Assembly (NCBI GenBank): GCA_902826335.1
Contig: CADEEL010000011.1
Location: 15,568-66,772 of the forward strand
Direction of reading: 5' to 3'
Length of the DNA: 51,205 nucleotides
From: an uncultured Alphaproteobacteria bacterium
Lineage (GTDB): Bacteria > Pseudomonadota > Alphaproteobacteria > Caulobacterales > Aquidulcibacteraceae
A model generated the notes under the pieces. The model was not told the DNA's origin, made no database searches, and worked only from the letters and a program-made list of their open reading frames with translations. Shown piece after piece: positions 23,154-32,271 of this stretch (positions are counted from its first letter, which is position 1; each line of letters starts with the position of its first letter). Made by a program: the position numbers and the translations under genes.

Positions 23154-23378
23154 CAAGCCGAGACGAGCAGCCGCCTCGCGTACGCGAAGCAGCCCGTTTG
23201 CTGGGCGAGCGATCAAAGGCGCCGGTGGCTTTGGGCGCTGCCCCGCCTGGACAGCCACGGCTCCTCGCTTCGCCCCTAGTGTCAAAGGACCTGACGGTGC
23301 GCCGCTCATAACCGCGAACAAATCCGGCTGGGCACGCGCTTGGTCTCGACCATTCGTGTGGTGGGATTTGCGCTTCAT
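23013..23378 (-). CDS. AlpA/MerR-like helix-turn-helix DNA-binding protein
   Basis: 121 residues from the ATG at 23378, whose first base overlaps the trbI stop; a GTG lies one codon upstream. The C-terminal half is an excisionase/AlpA-type HTH (LLRVREAAARLGLSKSTLDK, then GRGPRYVKVTSKIVGYDPADLDAY). The N-terminal half is basic and unstructured. It is the last gene of the trb operon. Such proteins act as excisionases or regulators of integrase, which would tie excision to expression of the transfer genes. Its 3' end is antisense to the tail of the AAA+ gene. Confidence 0.75.
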   Translation of the reverse strand: MKRKSHHTNGRDQARAQPDLFAVMSGAPSGPLTLGAKRGAVAVQAGQRPKPPAPLIARPANGLLRVREAAARLGLSKSTLDKMRCDGRGPRYVKVTSKIVGYDPADLDAYAESRKRSSTAE

Positions 23379-24451
23379 CACCGATACCGCCTCAAGACAA
23401 TGTCGCGCGTGACCAGCACACGGACGGGTGCGCCTGCCCTGACACGAAGCGTCGGGCGAACGGCCAACTCTCGATCGACAATGCGCGCACCGGATTGCGC
23501 CGCCTGTTGTGCAGCGGCGTCGCCCAAGCTCTGCGAAAATCCGCTAGGCTCGCTGTCCTCCGCTTCATTGGCTGCAACCGTGATGATCGACGAGAGCGCA
23601 ATCGCTGCGGCAAGCCGATCGAGATGATTGTCGGTCCGGTCCGTCAGGCCGGACGCGCCGGACGGGTCGCTCGCATCCATGTTTTCGAGGTTGATGCTCC
23701 AGCCGTTCGGCAGGATGAGCCTATTCCAAGCGAGCAGGATGCGGCTGTCGCCATAGCGCGCGCCGTCACGATACGTGCCGATGAGACGCGAGCCCTGGGG
23801 GATCAGCAAGTGATCGCCCGTCACGCTATCATAGACCGGCGCCGTCACCTGCGCGATCACGCGTCCCGGCAAGTCGGAATTGAGCGCCGTCACGAGTGCT
23901 GCGGGAATGACATGACCCGCTTGCAGCTCGTAGCGCGAGCGCGGCGGCGAAAGGCGCGCATCGAGGCGGTCGGCGTCCTCGTCCGCGCTCGCGCCGTCTT
24001 CGCGCCCGGCGAACAGAATGGGCGAAGCCCGCGCAACAGCTTGCGGGTCGGGCGGCGGCTCGCGCGCGCCCGACACTTCCCCGCGGTCGCGCGCATCGGC
24101 CCACATCGGATCAGTCGGCGGCATCAATTCGGCGGCGCCATCTGTGGCAAGCGGTTCGGTGTCGAGACCAAGCGCCTCGCCGCCAATCAGCGCACGCGCA
24201 TCATAATCCGCCGAAGCCTGCTGAATGGACTCCGGCGGCCCGCCCGCCGCGCCGACGGCGGCTTCAGCGGCGTCGCCGCGTCGGCCGGGTCGCTCCGACA
24301 ATCCACTAACCAACGCAAAGGTAATCACCACGCCCGCAAGGATGAGCCCCGCGAATATGACCCTCCGCGATAGTCGTTTTGGCGACGGCGGGCGCGCGCG
24401 CAGCGCCAGATCAGGCGGCGGTGTGACAGGGGTAGAGACGGTGGCATTCAT
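23378..24451 (-). CDS. trbI: Conjugal transfer protein TrbI (VirB10 family)
   Basis: 357 residues: a short cytoplasmic part, one membrane segment at about 30-48 (VIFAGLILAGVVITFALVSG), a Pro/Ala-rich periplasmic linker and the C-terminal VirB10 beta domain (IPQGSRLIGTYRDGARYGDS, then RLILPNGWSINLENM). VirB10 spans both membranes and gates the secretion channel with VirB7 and VirB9. The ATG overlaps the trbG stop by 4 bp. Confidence 0.93.
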   Translation of the reverse strand: MNATVSTPVTPPPDLALRARPPSPKRLSRRVIFAGLILAGVVITFALVSGLSERPGRRGDAAEAAVGAAGGPPESIQQASADYDARALIGGEALGLDTEPLATDGAAELMPPTDPMWADARDRGEVSGAREPPPDPQAVARASPILFAGREDGASADEDADRLDARLSPPRSRYELQAGHVIPAALVTALNSDLPGRVIAQVTAPVYDSVTGDHLLIPQGSRLIGTYRDGARYGDSRILLAWNRLILPNGWSINLENMDASDPSGASGLTDRTDNHLDRLAAAIALSSIITVAANEAEDSEPSGFSQSLGDAAAQQAAQSGARIVDRELAVRPTLRVRAGAPVRVLVTRDIVLRRYR

Positions 24452-25350
24452 CGCCGTGCTCCTTGGCGGTCGATGCGAACGACTTGAGGTGAGCGCGCGC
24501 CAAGCCGGAGTTCGGCGCGATCGAACAGGCGATCAACGACGTAGCGCTGGCCCTGGACGCGATAATTGGTGATCTCAGCGCCTTCGCCGGTGATGACAAA
24601 GAGCGGCGGCATGTCGCCGGCAGCGACCCCCGCCGGAAACTCGATCCAAGTGCGTCGCCCATCGTCGAACACTCTACTTGGCGTCCAGCCTGGAGCGCGC
24701 CCGCGCACAGTCCGGACACGGTAAGAGAAGTTGAGTCGGTCGATGCTTGGGATGCCGCCCGCACCGACAACGGCGTTCCGCGGATAGGACCACGCCACTT
24801 GCGCGGCGTAGGTTTGGCCCGCTTGCGAGACGGCCTCCACAAGGTATGTGCGGCGGTCGGTGATGAGAACAATGTTGGTGCGGAGGCCCGAGGTCTGCGG
24901 CTTGACCAGCACGATGGTGCGCGGCTCGGCTTCGGATTCTCCGGTCGCCTCCGTCACCATCCAACGCGAGGTGTCGCCGGCGGCAATGTCGGTGAGTGTT
25001 TCGCCCGGCTCCAACAGGATGGTCGAGATATAGTTCGGGTTGGTGTAAAGCTCGAAGATCGCGCCAGGCTGATAAGTGAAGACGTGGCGCGCCTGATTGA
25101 AGGCGTCACGCGTCGGCCGCTGGCGCGCTGCGGTGTTGGCCTCGGCCAGTACTTGCAAGGGCGGTGCTTCCCGGCCGCGGCGCTGGCGCGGGGGCTCGGG
25201 CAGCGGTGTGGGCGCCGCAACCTCGAGCATGCCGCGCAGCTCCGCCTCTCCGGTTTCGACGCCGTCGCCTTCGGCGACTGGCGCGATCTCGGTGGTGGCG
25301 CATGCGGCCAGCGCGCTCGATGCGAGCAAAAGGCTGACAAGGCGTTTCAT
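24448..25350 (-). CDS. trbG: Conjugal transfer protein TrbG (VirB9 family)
   Basis: 300 residues with a lipoprotein-type signal (LLLASSALAAC), suggesting lipid anchoring at Cys18, which could replace a separate VirB7/TrbH lipoprotein. The VirB9 domain is recognisable from RDAFNQARHVFTYQPGAIFE through the C-terminal part with RTWIEFPAG and YRVQGQRYVVDRLFDRAELR. It forms the outer-membrane core ring with TrbI. It overlaps trbF and trbI by 4 bp each, so translation is coupled. Confidence 0.92.
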   Translation of the reverse strand: MKRLVSLLLASSALAACATTEIAPVAEGDGVETGEAELRGMLEVAAPTPLPEPPRQRRGREAPPLQVLAEANTAARQRPTRDAFNQARHVFTYQPGAIFELYTNPNYISTILLEPGETLTDIAAGDTSRWMVTEATGESEAEPRTIVLVKPQTSGLRTNIVLITDRRTYLVEAVSQAGQTYAAQVAWSYPRNAVVGAGGIPSIDRLNFSYRVRTVRGRAPGWTPSRVFDDGRRTWIEFPAGVAAGDMPPLFVITGEGAEITNYRVQGQRYVVDRLFDRAELRLGARSPQVVRIDRQGARR

Positions 25351-26045
25351 CGCTCACGGCTCCCAGATTCACGTGACCAGCTGAAATCGGAAATCAAAAG
25401 TCCGAGCGGATTGGCGGCGACCTCGTCGGCCGTGCGCGGCGCCCGCGTCGTGACAGTGAAGACGCCGGAATAGATCTCGCCGTCGCTGGTGCCGGTGGCG
25501 TTGGTGGCGCGCTCGACCCAGGTGACTTCCCAGGTGTTGCCCGAACGCGCCATGATCGATCGGATCTGCACGGTGCGCCCGACGCGCCCCAGCGACAGAA
25601 ACGGATCGTCCTGGCGCGCAATTTCGGAGAGCTGCGCGCCGGCTTGCGGCGTGAGGAAGCGATACGCTTCCAGCCAATTCTCGCGCAGCACCACGCCGTC
25701 GGTGGGCAATGAGCGCACGAGCCGGACGAAACGTCCGAGGTGGTGCGCGATCTGCGCATTGGTTGGCGACCACCGGCCCTCGGCGGCGCGGACCTGCATC
25801 ACCTGCCCTTCAGGCGAAACCTCAACCACATGCACGAAGGTGCGTTGGTTGAGTGCAACGAGCGTCAGCGAGACGCCGAGTGCTGCCGCAAGGCCGAGGC
25901 CCGCGAACGCCGTCATGCGCCAGGCGCGCGCTGACAGCACGGCCGAGCCCATCCGCGCATCCCATTCCTGACGCGCGCGGGCGTAAGGCGTGTCGGGTGG
26001 ATCGGCCGCGAATGTTTTGGTTGGCGCACGAAATGCGAAGGTCAT
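25347..26045 (-). CDS. trbF: Conjugal transfer protein TrbF (VirB8 family)
   Basis: 232 residues: a cytoplasmic start (PYARARQEWDARMGSAV), one membrane helix at about 45-65 and a periplasmic VirB8 domain of the NTF2-like fold. Hallmarks are NQRTFVHVVEVSPEGQV and WEVTWVERATNATG. VirB8 proteins nucleate assembly at the inner membrane. It overlaps its neighbours by 4 bp on both sides. Confidence 0.92.
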   Translation of the reverse strand: MTFAFRAPTKTFAADPPDTPYARARQEWDARMGSAVLSARAWRMTAFAGLGLAAALGVSLTLVALNQRTFVHVVEVSPEGQVMQVRAAEGRWSPTNAQIAHHLGRFVRLVRSLPTDGVVLRENWLEAYRFLTPQAGAQLSEIARQDDPFLSLGRVGRTVQIRSIMARSGNTWEVTWVERATNATGTSDGEIYSGVFTVTTRAPRTADEVAANPLGLLISDFSWSRESGSRER

Positions 26046-27097
26046 GATTTGCCCCCATTGGAATTCGGATTGTTTTGAGACGGTCGCGGTTGCATCGCCG
26101 CGTAATTGATGGCGCGTTGACCGCCGCCGGAGGCGCCGCCGCCCGATCCGCCTCCGCTACGCGGGCTCGGCCGCTTCCCAGCGATGAAGCGCCCGGCGCC
26201 GCCCATAAGCGCGCCGCCGGCATTCCAAGCGGCCTTGGCGCCTTGAGCGGCGATGAAGCCTGCGCCAACCGTGGAGAAGCCCGCGCCGACGCCGGTGCGG
26301 ATCGCGTCGGAGCCTGACAGATGCGGCTGGCCTTGCACCACTTCGCTCGCCAGCGACGGGCCGAACCAGGCCAGCGCCAAAACAGTGAGCCCAAACAGCA
26401 GCACGTTGAGCGCGCCGCCATCATCGAGCACGAGTGTTGCCGGCAGCGTGCCCACAAAGGTGATGGACACCGAGGCGATGAGCGCCAGCACGAAGAGCCG
26501 CACGGCCGAGCCGGCGACCCAGCCCAGCGGGCGCTCTGCGACCCAAGCCGTGCCGTTGAACACGCCCCAGGGCAGCGCGACGAAGGCGGCGAGAGAGCCG
26601 AGCTTGAACGCGATCAACGCGACGAAAATCTGCAACGCGAGAACGAAAAAGCCCAGCATCACGAACACGCCCGCCAGGAAGATCGTCACCAGCGATATGA
26701 AATCGAAGAGCAGGTTCATGCCTTCGGCGAGGGCAACCGTGCGACCGAAGAGCTCAATGCCGATGCCGCCGATGCGGCCGGGATTGTGCAGGTCCGCCAT
26801 CGAGAGCGATCCGCCGCCGGCTTGCAGACCCAGCATCGCGCCCGACCGATGGATGACGGTCGAGAGCATGTCCCAGTTGTTCACGAGGAACGCGAAGAAG
26901 CCGATGAACAGGACTTTTCTGAACATCGGCGCGACAGGGTTGTCATGACCCAGCGCCCATTGCGCGCCCGTCAGCACGATCGAGATCACGATCAGTGCGT
27001 TCAGGACGAAATTCACATCGCCCTGAATCAGACCGAAGCCGCTATCGGCGACGGCCAGAAACTGGCTCAGGAACGAATTGACGCTGGAGGTGTCCAT
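26042..27097 (-). CDS. trbL: Conjugal transfer protein TrbL (VirB6 family)
   Basis: 351 residues with five or six membrane segments between about 25 and 240 and a Gly/Ser-rich, low-complexity C-terminal tail (GGGSGGGASGGG). This is the polytopic inner-membrane pore component. The trbJ stop lies 5 bp away, so the trbK entry-exclusion gene that sits between trbJ and trbL in IncP plasmids is absent here. Confidence 0.9.
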   Translation of the reverse strand: MDTSSVNSFLSQFLAVADSGFGLIQGDVNFVLNALIVISIVLTGAQWALGHDNPVAPMFRKVLFIGFFAFLVNNWDMLSTVIHRSGAMLGLQAGGGSLSMADLHNPGRIGGIGIELFGRTVALAEGMNLLFDFISLVTIFLAGVFVMLGFFVLALQIFVALIAFKLGSLAAFVALPWGVFNGTAWVAERPLGWVAGSAVRLFVLALIASVSITFVGTLPATLVLDDGGALNVLLFGLTVLALAWFGPSLASEVVQGQPHLSGSDAIRTGVGAGFSTVGAGFIAAQGAKAAWNAGGALMGGAGRFIAGKRPSPRSGGGSGGGASGGGQRAINYAAMQPRPSQNNPNSNGGKS

Positions 27098-27102
27098 CGC
27101 CG

Positions 27103-27816
27103 CTAGTCCTCGAAAGCCGAGCGCGCCGGCGCGGGCGCCGTGCTTTGAGTCGGGAAGGCGCGGCGCTGCACTTCGCGGGCGCGCTCTTCGCGCGCGATAC
27201 GCTCCATGCGCTCGGTTTGCAGCGCACGGCCTTGCGCCACGAGCAGCGACTGTATTTCCGCGAGCTGCGACGCCTGAATACCCAGCAATTGATTGCCCGC
27301 CTGGATCGCGCCGGTCTGCCCTTCCGCATCGGAGGAAGAAGCGAGCGCACGATCGATGCGGCCTTGCGTCCGCTCGATGGCTTGCACCGCGCGAGCCTCG
27401 GCCTCCATCGCGCGTTCAACGCTGGCGCGGCTTTGAGATAGCCATTGATCCGATTGGGCGAGAACGTCGTCGAGCTCAAAGCTCTCCCAAGTTTCGGGAT
27501 AGAGCGTGCGGATGTCCTCGCCGACGCGGCCCGCCTCGAACGCCAAACCTTGCGCCGCATCGAACAATGCGCGCGCCTCGCCGATGGATTGCGAGAGTTC
27601 CGGCGAGAGCTGGAGCGGGTTTTGCCGCAGCATCGCCGTGGCCTGATCGATCTGGCGAATCTGATTGCGAATCTGTTCGAGCGCCCGCGTCGCAGAGAGA
27701 AGGTTCTGAGCGTAATTGGTCGGATCATAGACGATGCGCTGCGCGCTCGCGGGCGTCGCGATCAGCATCGCCGCGATCGCGGCGGTCGCCATGAGTTTGG
27801 AAGTCGTTCGATACAT
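27103..27816 (-). CDS. trbJ: Conjugal transfer protein TrbJ (VirB5 family)
   Basis: 237 residues with a cleavable signal peptide (MATAAIAAMLIATPASA) and the family start RIVYDPTNYAQNLL. A long helical hairpin follows (ALEQIRNQIRQID, then LLGIQASQLAEIQSLLVAQG). TrbJ is the minor pilus component that reaches the cell surface and helps contact recipients. Its gap to trbE is 11 bp. Confidence 0.92.
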   Translation of the reverse strand: MYRTTSKLMATAAIAAMLIATPASAQRIVYDPTNYAQNLLSATRALEQIRNQIRQIDQATAMLRQNPLQLSPELSQSIGEARALFDAAQGLAFEAGRVGEDIRTLYPETWESFELDDVLAQSDQWLSQSRASVERAMEAEARAVQAIERTQGRIDRALASSSDAEGQTGAIQAGNQLLGIQASQLAEIQSLLVAQGRALQTERMERIAREERAREVQRRAFPTQSTAPAPARSAFED

Positions 27817-27827
27817 GGTGTGTCCTC

Positions 27828-30293
27828 CTATTCTGCAGCGACCAATTCGGCCGGCGCCGCGATGGATTGCGGATTGGCCTGAGACTCGAAGCGCCGTACC
27901 GCGCGGGCTGCATCACGAAGACCACGCGCATCGAGCCAGGCCGCGGCAAAGCTTTGCTCGCCAGCGTCCGCGAGCACGCGGTCCATCAGCGTATGATCTT
28001 CCGGCCGCGAAGCGCCGACGAAGGCGAGCGTCGCGGGTCCGAGACCAAGCTCGAACAGCCGGCAGCCATCGCGCGCGACGAGATAGTAATCTCGTTTCGG
28101 CGTCGCGTTGGCGATGAGCGCGATCTGGCGACCGTTCAAACCGAGGCGTTCATAGAAGGCGCGCGAACGCGGTTCGCGGGCGCGGTCATTGGGCAGGAAG
28201 ATACGCGTTAGGCAGGCTTCGATGATAGTGGAGGCGATCGGGCTTGCCTCCACATCGGCAAGTTCCTGACTGGCGAAGACCACGGCGACATTCTTCTTGC
28301 GCAGCGTCTTCAACCAATCCTGCACCTGCGCCGCGAAGAACGCGTCTTTCAGGAAGAGCCAGGCTTCATCGAGCACCAGCAACGTTGCGCTGCCATCGAA
28401 GCGACGCTCCAGCACATGGAAGAGCGCCGACAGCACCGCGCCCGCGGCTTGCGGCCGGCGCATCAGATCGTCCATCTCGAAGGCTTGGACGGCGCCGTAG
28501 CCGAGCGAGGTCTGGTCGTGATCGAGCAGACGTCCGTGCGGGCCGGCATGCGTGAAGGGTTGGAGCGCGGCGCGGACCGAGGCGTCCTGCACCAGCGCCA
28601 TGTATAATGTGAGCGTGCGATCTTCTTGCGGACGCTGGCCCAGGATTTCGAGCGCGCGCCACAATTCGGCGCGCAGCTCGGGCGTCACGGCGACGTTGGC
28701 CGAAACGATCAAGCCTGCGATCCAATCGAGCGCCCAGGCCCGCTCGCTCGCATCATCAATGCGTTCGAGCGGCTGCAAGCCCAGCGCGCCGTCTTCGCCC
28801 AAATCGAAGAAGTCGCCGCCCATGCCAAGAATGGCCGCGCGTGCGGAACGTCCCTTGTCGAACAGATAGACTTGCGCGTTCGCATAGCGCCGCCACTGCG
28901 CGACAAGAGTCGCCAGAAGCACCGACTTACCGGCGCCGGTCGGGCCAACGATCATCGTGTGCCCGACATCGCCGGCGTGAAGATCGAGCCGGAATGGCGT
29001 GGCGCCATCTGTTGCGGTCAACATAAGCGGCGGGCCACCCAGATGCGCGTTGCGCTCCGGTCCGGCCCACACCGCACTTGTTGGTAAGAGATGCGCCAGT
29101 GACGGCGTCAGCAGGATCGGCCGGCGCACGTCGGCGTAAGCCGAGCCCGGCAGTGACCCGAGCCAGGCTTCAATGGCGTTGACCGTCTCCACCTGCGTTA
29201 CGAAACCGAGGCCATCCGCGACTTGCTGGATTTGCCGCACAGCGTCGTCGGCGGCGTTCTCGTCTTCGTCCGCCACCGTGATAGTGAGCGTGGCGTAGCC
29301 AGCGCCGATCGCATCTGCGCCCAATTCCTGCAAGGCAGCGTCGGCATCCGCCGCATGATTGGCAGCGGCGTTGTCGTGAAGGACTGGCTCGTCTTTGAAC
29401 AAGGCCGCGCGCAGCATGGCGCCGAGGCCCACGCGCTGCGAGAACCAGCGCTTCCTGATTTTCTCCAGCTCCTTGCGCGCTTCTTCGCGATCGAGCGGCA
29501 GAAAGCGCGTCACCCACCGATACGAGATCGGCAAACGGTTGAGCGCGTCCAGCAACCCCGGTTCAGTTTCGGTCACGAAACTGCGCACAGAAATGACGCG
29601 CAGGTGCTTGACCCCCAGCTTGGGTGCGAGGCCGCCGATCAGCGGTGCGTCCGGTAGCAGCGCGTCGAGATGAAACGGCGTTGAAGGGACCGCGACACGG
29701 TGGGGCCGATCTGAGATGCAGTCATGCAAATAGGTCAGCGTCTCTTCGTCGGAGAGCCAGCGCGCAAGCGGCATCATGGTCTCAAGCAGCGCCATGAGCT
29801 GATCGGTGCGCTCGATGAAGCTGTCGAGATGAAGCCGATAATCGACACCGCCCGCGGGCCGTTCACCGCCCTCGAACAGGACGTTCTCCAGCCTGCCCTG
29901 GCGCTCTGCTGGCGGGAGCCAAGCGAAGGTCAGAAAGTAGCGGCTCTCGAACCGTGCGCCCGCCGTCTCGAACACCTGGCGGCGCTCTTCGTCGATGAGC
30001 CAAGAGACGGCGTCGGGCCAAACACTGTCGGGATAGCCGGGTGCGCACGCGCGCCGCGCTTCCACATGCAAACACCAATTGGAGCCGAAGCGGCGAAGCG
30101 CATTGTTGAGACGCGCGGTGACGCCCATCAGCTCGGACGGCGTGGACGAGTCCAAGTCCGGGCCGCGGAATTCCAGCGAGCGCTGAAACGCGCCATCCTT
30201 GTTCAAGACACAACCGGGCGCGATCAGTCCCGCCCACGGCAGATAGTCCGTGAGACGCGCGCCGGCCTGTTTGTAAGGTCGAAGATCGATCAT
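27828..30293 (-). CDS. trbE: Conjugal transfer ATPase TrbE (VirB4 family)
   Basis: 821 residues from the ATG at 30293, chosen because TrbE proteins start near IDLRPYKQAGARLTDYLPW; the frame is open further upstream. An N-terminal CagE/VirB4 domain covers about 1-400. The ATPase domain has Walker A IVGPTGAGKSVLL and Walker B TLLVLDEAWLFL, with FASQELADVE downstream. It powers pilus biogenesis and substrate movement. Length is normal for the family. Confidence 0.95.
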   Translation of the reverse strand: MIDLRPYKQAGARLTDYLPWAGLIAPGCVLNKDGAFQRSLEFRGPDLDSSTPSELMGVTARLNNALRRFGSNWCLHVEARRACAPGYPDSVWPDAVSWLIDEERRQVFETAGARFESRYFLTFAWLPPAERQGRLENVLFEGGERPAGGVDYRLHLDSFIERTDQLMALLETMMPLARWLSDEETLTYLHDCISDRPHRVAVPSTPFHLDALLPDAPLIGGLAPKLGVKHLRVISVRSFVTETEPGLLDALNRLPISYRWVTRFLPLDREEARKELEKIRKRWFSQRVGLGAMLRAALFKDEPVLHDNAAANHAADADAALQELGADAIGAGYATLTITVADEDENAADDAVRQIQQVADGLGFVTQVETVNAIEAWLGSLPGSAYADVRRPILLTPSLAHLLPTSAVWAGPERNAHLGGPPLMLTATDGATPFRLDLHAGDVGHTMIVGPTGAGKSVLLATLVAQWRRYANAQVYLFDKGRSARAAILGMGGDFFDLGEDGALGLQPLERIDDASERAWALDWIAGLIVSANVAVTPELRAELWRALEILGQRPQEDRTLTLYMALVQDASVRAALQPFTHAGPHGRLLDHDQTSLGYGAVQAFEMDDLMRRPQAAGAVLSALFHVLERRFDGSATLLVLDEAWLFLKDAFFAAQVQDWLKTLRKKNVAVVFASQELADVEASPIASTIIEACLTRIFLPNDRAREPRSRAFYERLGLNGRQIALIANATPKRDYYLVARDGCRLFELGLGPATLAFVGASRPEDHTLMDRVLADAGEQSFAAAWLDARGLRDAARAVRRFESQANPQSIAAPAELVAAE

Positions 30294-30295
30294 GT

Positions 30296-30559
30296 TTACA
30301 CCGCGAAATAATGAGGCTTGGCGAGATGGCGGCGCCATGTGTCCATGAACCAAGGGTCGCGCGTGGCCGCCCAAGCCGCGGCGCCTTGTAGAACGATCCA
30401 GAGCGGAATGCCGATGAAAGGCTGCTGCAGGCCGAGGGCGATCGCTGCGCAGGTCGTTGCGTTCAGAATCGCAAACCCGCGCGGCACGCCGCCCATCAGA
30501 ATTGGGCGGGTGAGCGACGTGCGCAGCGGCGCTGAATAGCCTTCCGGGAGATCGTCCAT
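30296..30559 (-). CDS. trbD: Conjugal transfer protein TrbD (VirB3 family)
   Basis: 87 residues with a short N-terminal segment (APLRTSLTRPILMGGVPR) matching VirB3, then two close membrane helices and a C-terminal segment WFMDTWRRHLAKP. VirB3 is an inner-membrane partner of VirB4. The stop lies 2 bp before the trbE ATG. Confidence 0.9.
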   Translation of the reverse strand: MDDLPEGYSAPLRTSLTRPILMGGVPRGFAILNATTCAAIALGLQQPFIGIPLWIVLQGAAAWAATRDPWFMDTWRRHLAKPHYFAV

Positions 30560-30571
30560 GGCGATTGACCT

Positions 30572-30886
30572 TTAGAGAACTGCGCCACCGGCGAAGCCGA
30601 ACAGCTCAAGGCCCCAGGTCGCCGCCGCGAACACGCACGCCAAACCGAGACCGGCCCATGCGAGCTTGCGGACGCCCGAGCCGCCATCAGAGAAGGCGAT
30701 CGTGAAGCCCGCCATGACAATGGCGATGACGCCCACCGCACGCGCGACGGGTCCGGTGATCGAATCCAAGATTTGCTGCAGCGGCCCTTCCCAGGGCATG
30801 CCCGAACCCGACGCATAGGCTGGTGCGGCGAAGGCGAACGCTGCGAGCGTGATGCCCGCGACGATCGCAAGATTGGTCTTCTTCAT
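30572..30886 (-). CDS. trbC: Conjugative pilin TrbC (VirB2 family)
   Basis: 104 residues: signal peptide ending near AAPAYA, then two hydrophobic helices separated by a short polar loop (SDGGSGVRKLAW). This is the standard VirB2 pilin layout. TrbC pilins of this type can be cyclised by a TraF-type peptidase, and a traF gene is present at 45.7 kb. The ATG overlaps the trbB stop by 4 bp. Confidence 0.9.
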   Translation of the reverse strand: MKKTNLAIVAGITLAAFAFAAPAYASGSGMPWEGPLQQILDSITGPVARAVGVIAIVMAGFTIAFSDGGSGVRKLAWAGLGLACVFAAATWGLELFGFAGGAVL

Positions 30887-31818
30887 TGGTCCTCTCCTTG
30901 ATGCTTGGGGCTGACGATGTGTTGGATCGCGCGCTTGCCCCCGTTGCGCGCGATGAAGACGATGAGATCGACGGCCGCCTGAATCAGGCGCTTGGGCGGC
31001 GCAGCCACGGCTTCCATGCAGAGATCTTCCAGACGCGCGAGCGCGTCGGCGGCGGAATTGGCGTGCAAGGTCAGGAGCCCACCGGGATGCCCGGTGTTCC
31101 AGGCTTTGAGCACTTCGAGTGCTGCGCCATCGCGCACTTCACCGACGACGATGCGGTCAGGTCGGAGGCGCAATGTCATCTGCACGAGATCGCGCATCGT
31201 GACCGGCGGATCGGTGCGCTTGGTCAGAAGTTGCACGGCGTTGGCGCTGGCGATTTGCAACTCCGCCGTATCTTCGAGGATCACCACGCGCGATGCGGCA
31301 AACGCCGGCTCCGCGAGCAGAGCGTTGAGCAAGGTTGTCTTGCCTGATCCGGTACCGCCGGCGACGACGATGTTGCGCCCACGCGCCACCGCCTCGGACA
31401 GCATCGCTGCTTGCGCTGGCGTGGCAACGCCATCGCGTACATAGTCTGCAAGTGTGTAGATGAAAGCCGGCCGTTTGCGGATTGCGAGCACCGGCGCTTC
31501 AACCAGCGGCGGCAAGAGCGCCTGAACACGCGCCGCCGAATCCGGCAGGATGGTCGCGAGCGCTGGTCGTTCTTCGCCGACCGTTTCGCCAGCTTCATGC
31601 GCAAGCAGCCGGATCGCCGTCTCGCGATCGTGGGCGCTGAGTCGGTGTTCGGTCAGCATTAGACCGACACCGACGCGGTCGAGCCAAACCTGACCGTCCG
31701 CGTTGACCAGCGCCTCAACCACGTCCGGCGCGGCGAGCGCGTCGGCGATGGTCGCGCCCAAGGCGCGCACCAACGCCGAACGGCGCCGCGATGAGCCGAT
31801 AGCGTGCGCGGCGGTCAC
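30883..31818 (-). CDS. trbB: Conjugal transfer ATPase TrbB (VirB11 family)
   Basis: 311 residues from a GTG overlapping the upstream stop by 4 bp. Walker A is VAGGTGSGKTTLLNALL. The Asp box VVILEDTAELQ, Walker B RIVVGEVRDGAAL and the His box NTGHPGGLLTLHANSA all match VirB11. It forms a hexameric ATPase that switches VirB4 between pilus assembly and DNA transfer. Confidence 0.95.
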   Translation of the reverse strand: MTAAHAIGSSRRRSALVRALGATIADALAAPDVVEALVNADGQVWLDRVGVGLMLTEHRLSAHDRETAIRLLAHEAGETVGEERPALATILPDSAARVQALLPPLVEAPVLAIRKRPAFIYTLADYVRDGVATPAQAAMLSEAVARGRNIVVAGGTGSGKTTLLNALLAEPAFAASRVVILEDTAELQIASANAVQLLTKRTDPPVTMRDLVQMTLRLRPDRIVVGEVRDGAALEVLKAWNTGHPGGLLTLHANSAADALARLEDLCMEAVAAPPKRLIQAAVDLIVFIARNGGKRAIQHIVSPKHQGEDQ

Positions 31819-32267
31819 GACGTGGCCTCCGCCGCCGCTAGATCGTCATGCCCATTGCCGTCGGTAACGGAATCGCCATTGGCGATGGAGCGGCCGGGCG
31901 ACAGGCCTTGCGCGACCAGATCGAGGAAGCGCTCAAACCGTGCTTCCGCGCTGGCGGCGATGCTCTCCACTATCGCATCGTCGATGGGCGGATTGTGTTC
32001 GAGCCACACGCGTACGAAGACGAACAGGCTCTCCTTCATCAGCGCCTGATCTCGCTGCAGCTTGTCGAACCGTGTCTCCAACCGGTTGAGCTGGCGCTTC
32101 TGCGCCTCGGCTGACGTAGTGGCTGAGCCGGGAGAGTACGCCGCGAAACGCGCGCGCAGGACTTCGGCGATAAGACTCGATTCCGATCGCCCCTGCGCGC
32201 GTGCCGCACGCGACACTTCCCTTGCTAGGTCGGGTTCGAGGTAAGTGCGGATGCCGGTGAGATTCAT
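31815..32267 (-). CDS. Ribbon-helix-helix (CopG-like) protein of the transfer operon
   Basis: 150 residues from the ATG at 32267, 4 bp after the traG stop. The N-terminus (TGIRTYLEPDLAREVSRAAR, then GRSESSLIAEVLRARFAAY) is a ribbon-helix-helix DNA-binding fold. A long helical segment rich in Arg/Gln/Leu follows and probably drives oligomerisation. CopG-like proteins are regularly found between traG and trbB in this ICE family. They may regulate the operon or act at oriT as an accessory relaxosome protein. Confidence 0.8.
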   Translation of the reverse strand: MNLTGIRTYLEPDLAREVSRAARAQGRSESSLIAEVLRARFAAYSPGSATTSAEAQKRQLNRLETRFDKLQRDQALMKESLFVFVRVWLEHNPPIDDAIVESIAASAEARFERFLDLVAQGLSPGRSIANGDSVTDGNGHDDLAAAEATS

Positions 32268-32271
32268 GGAA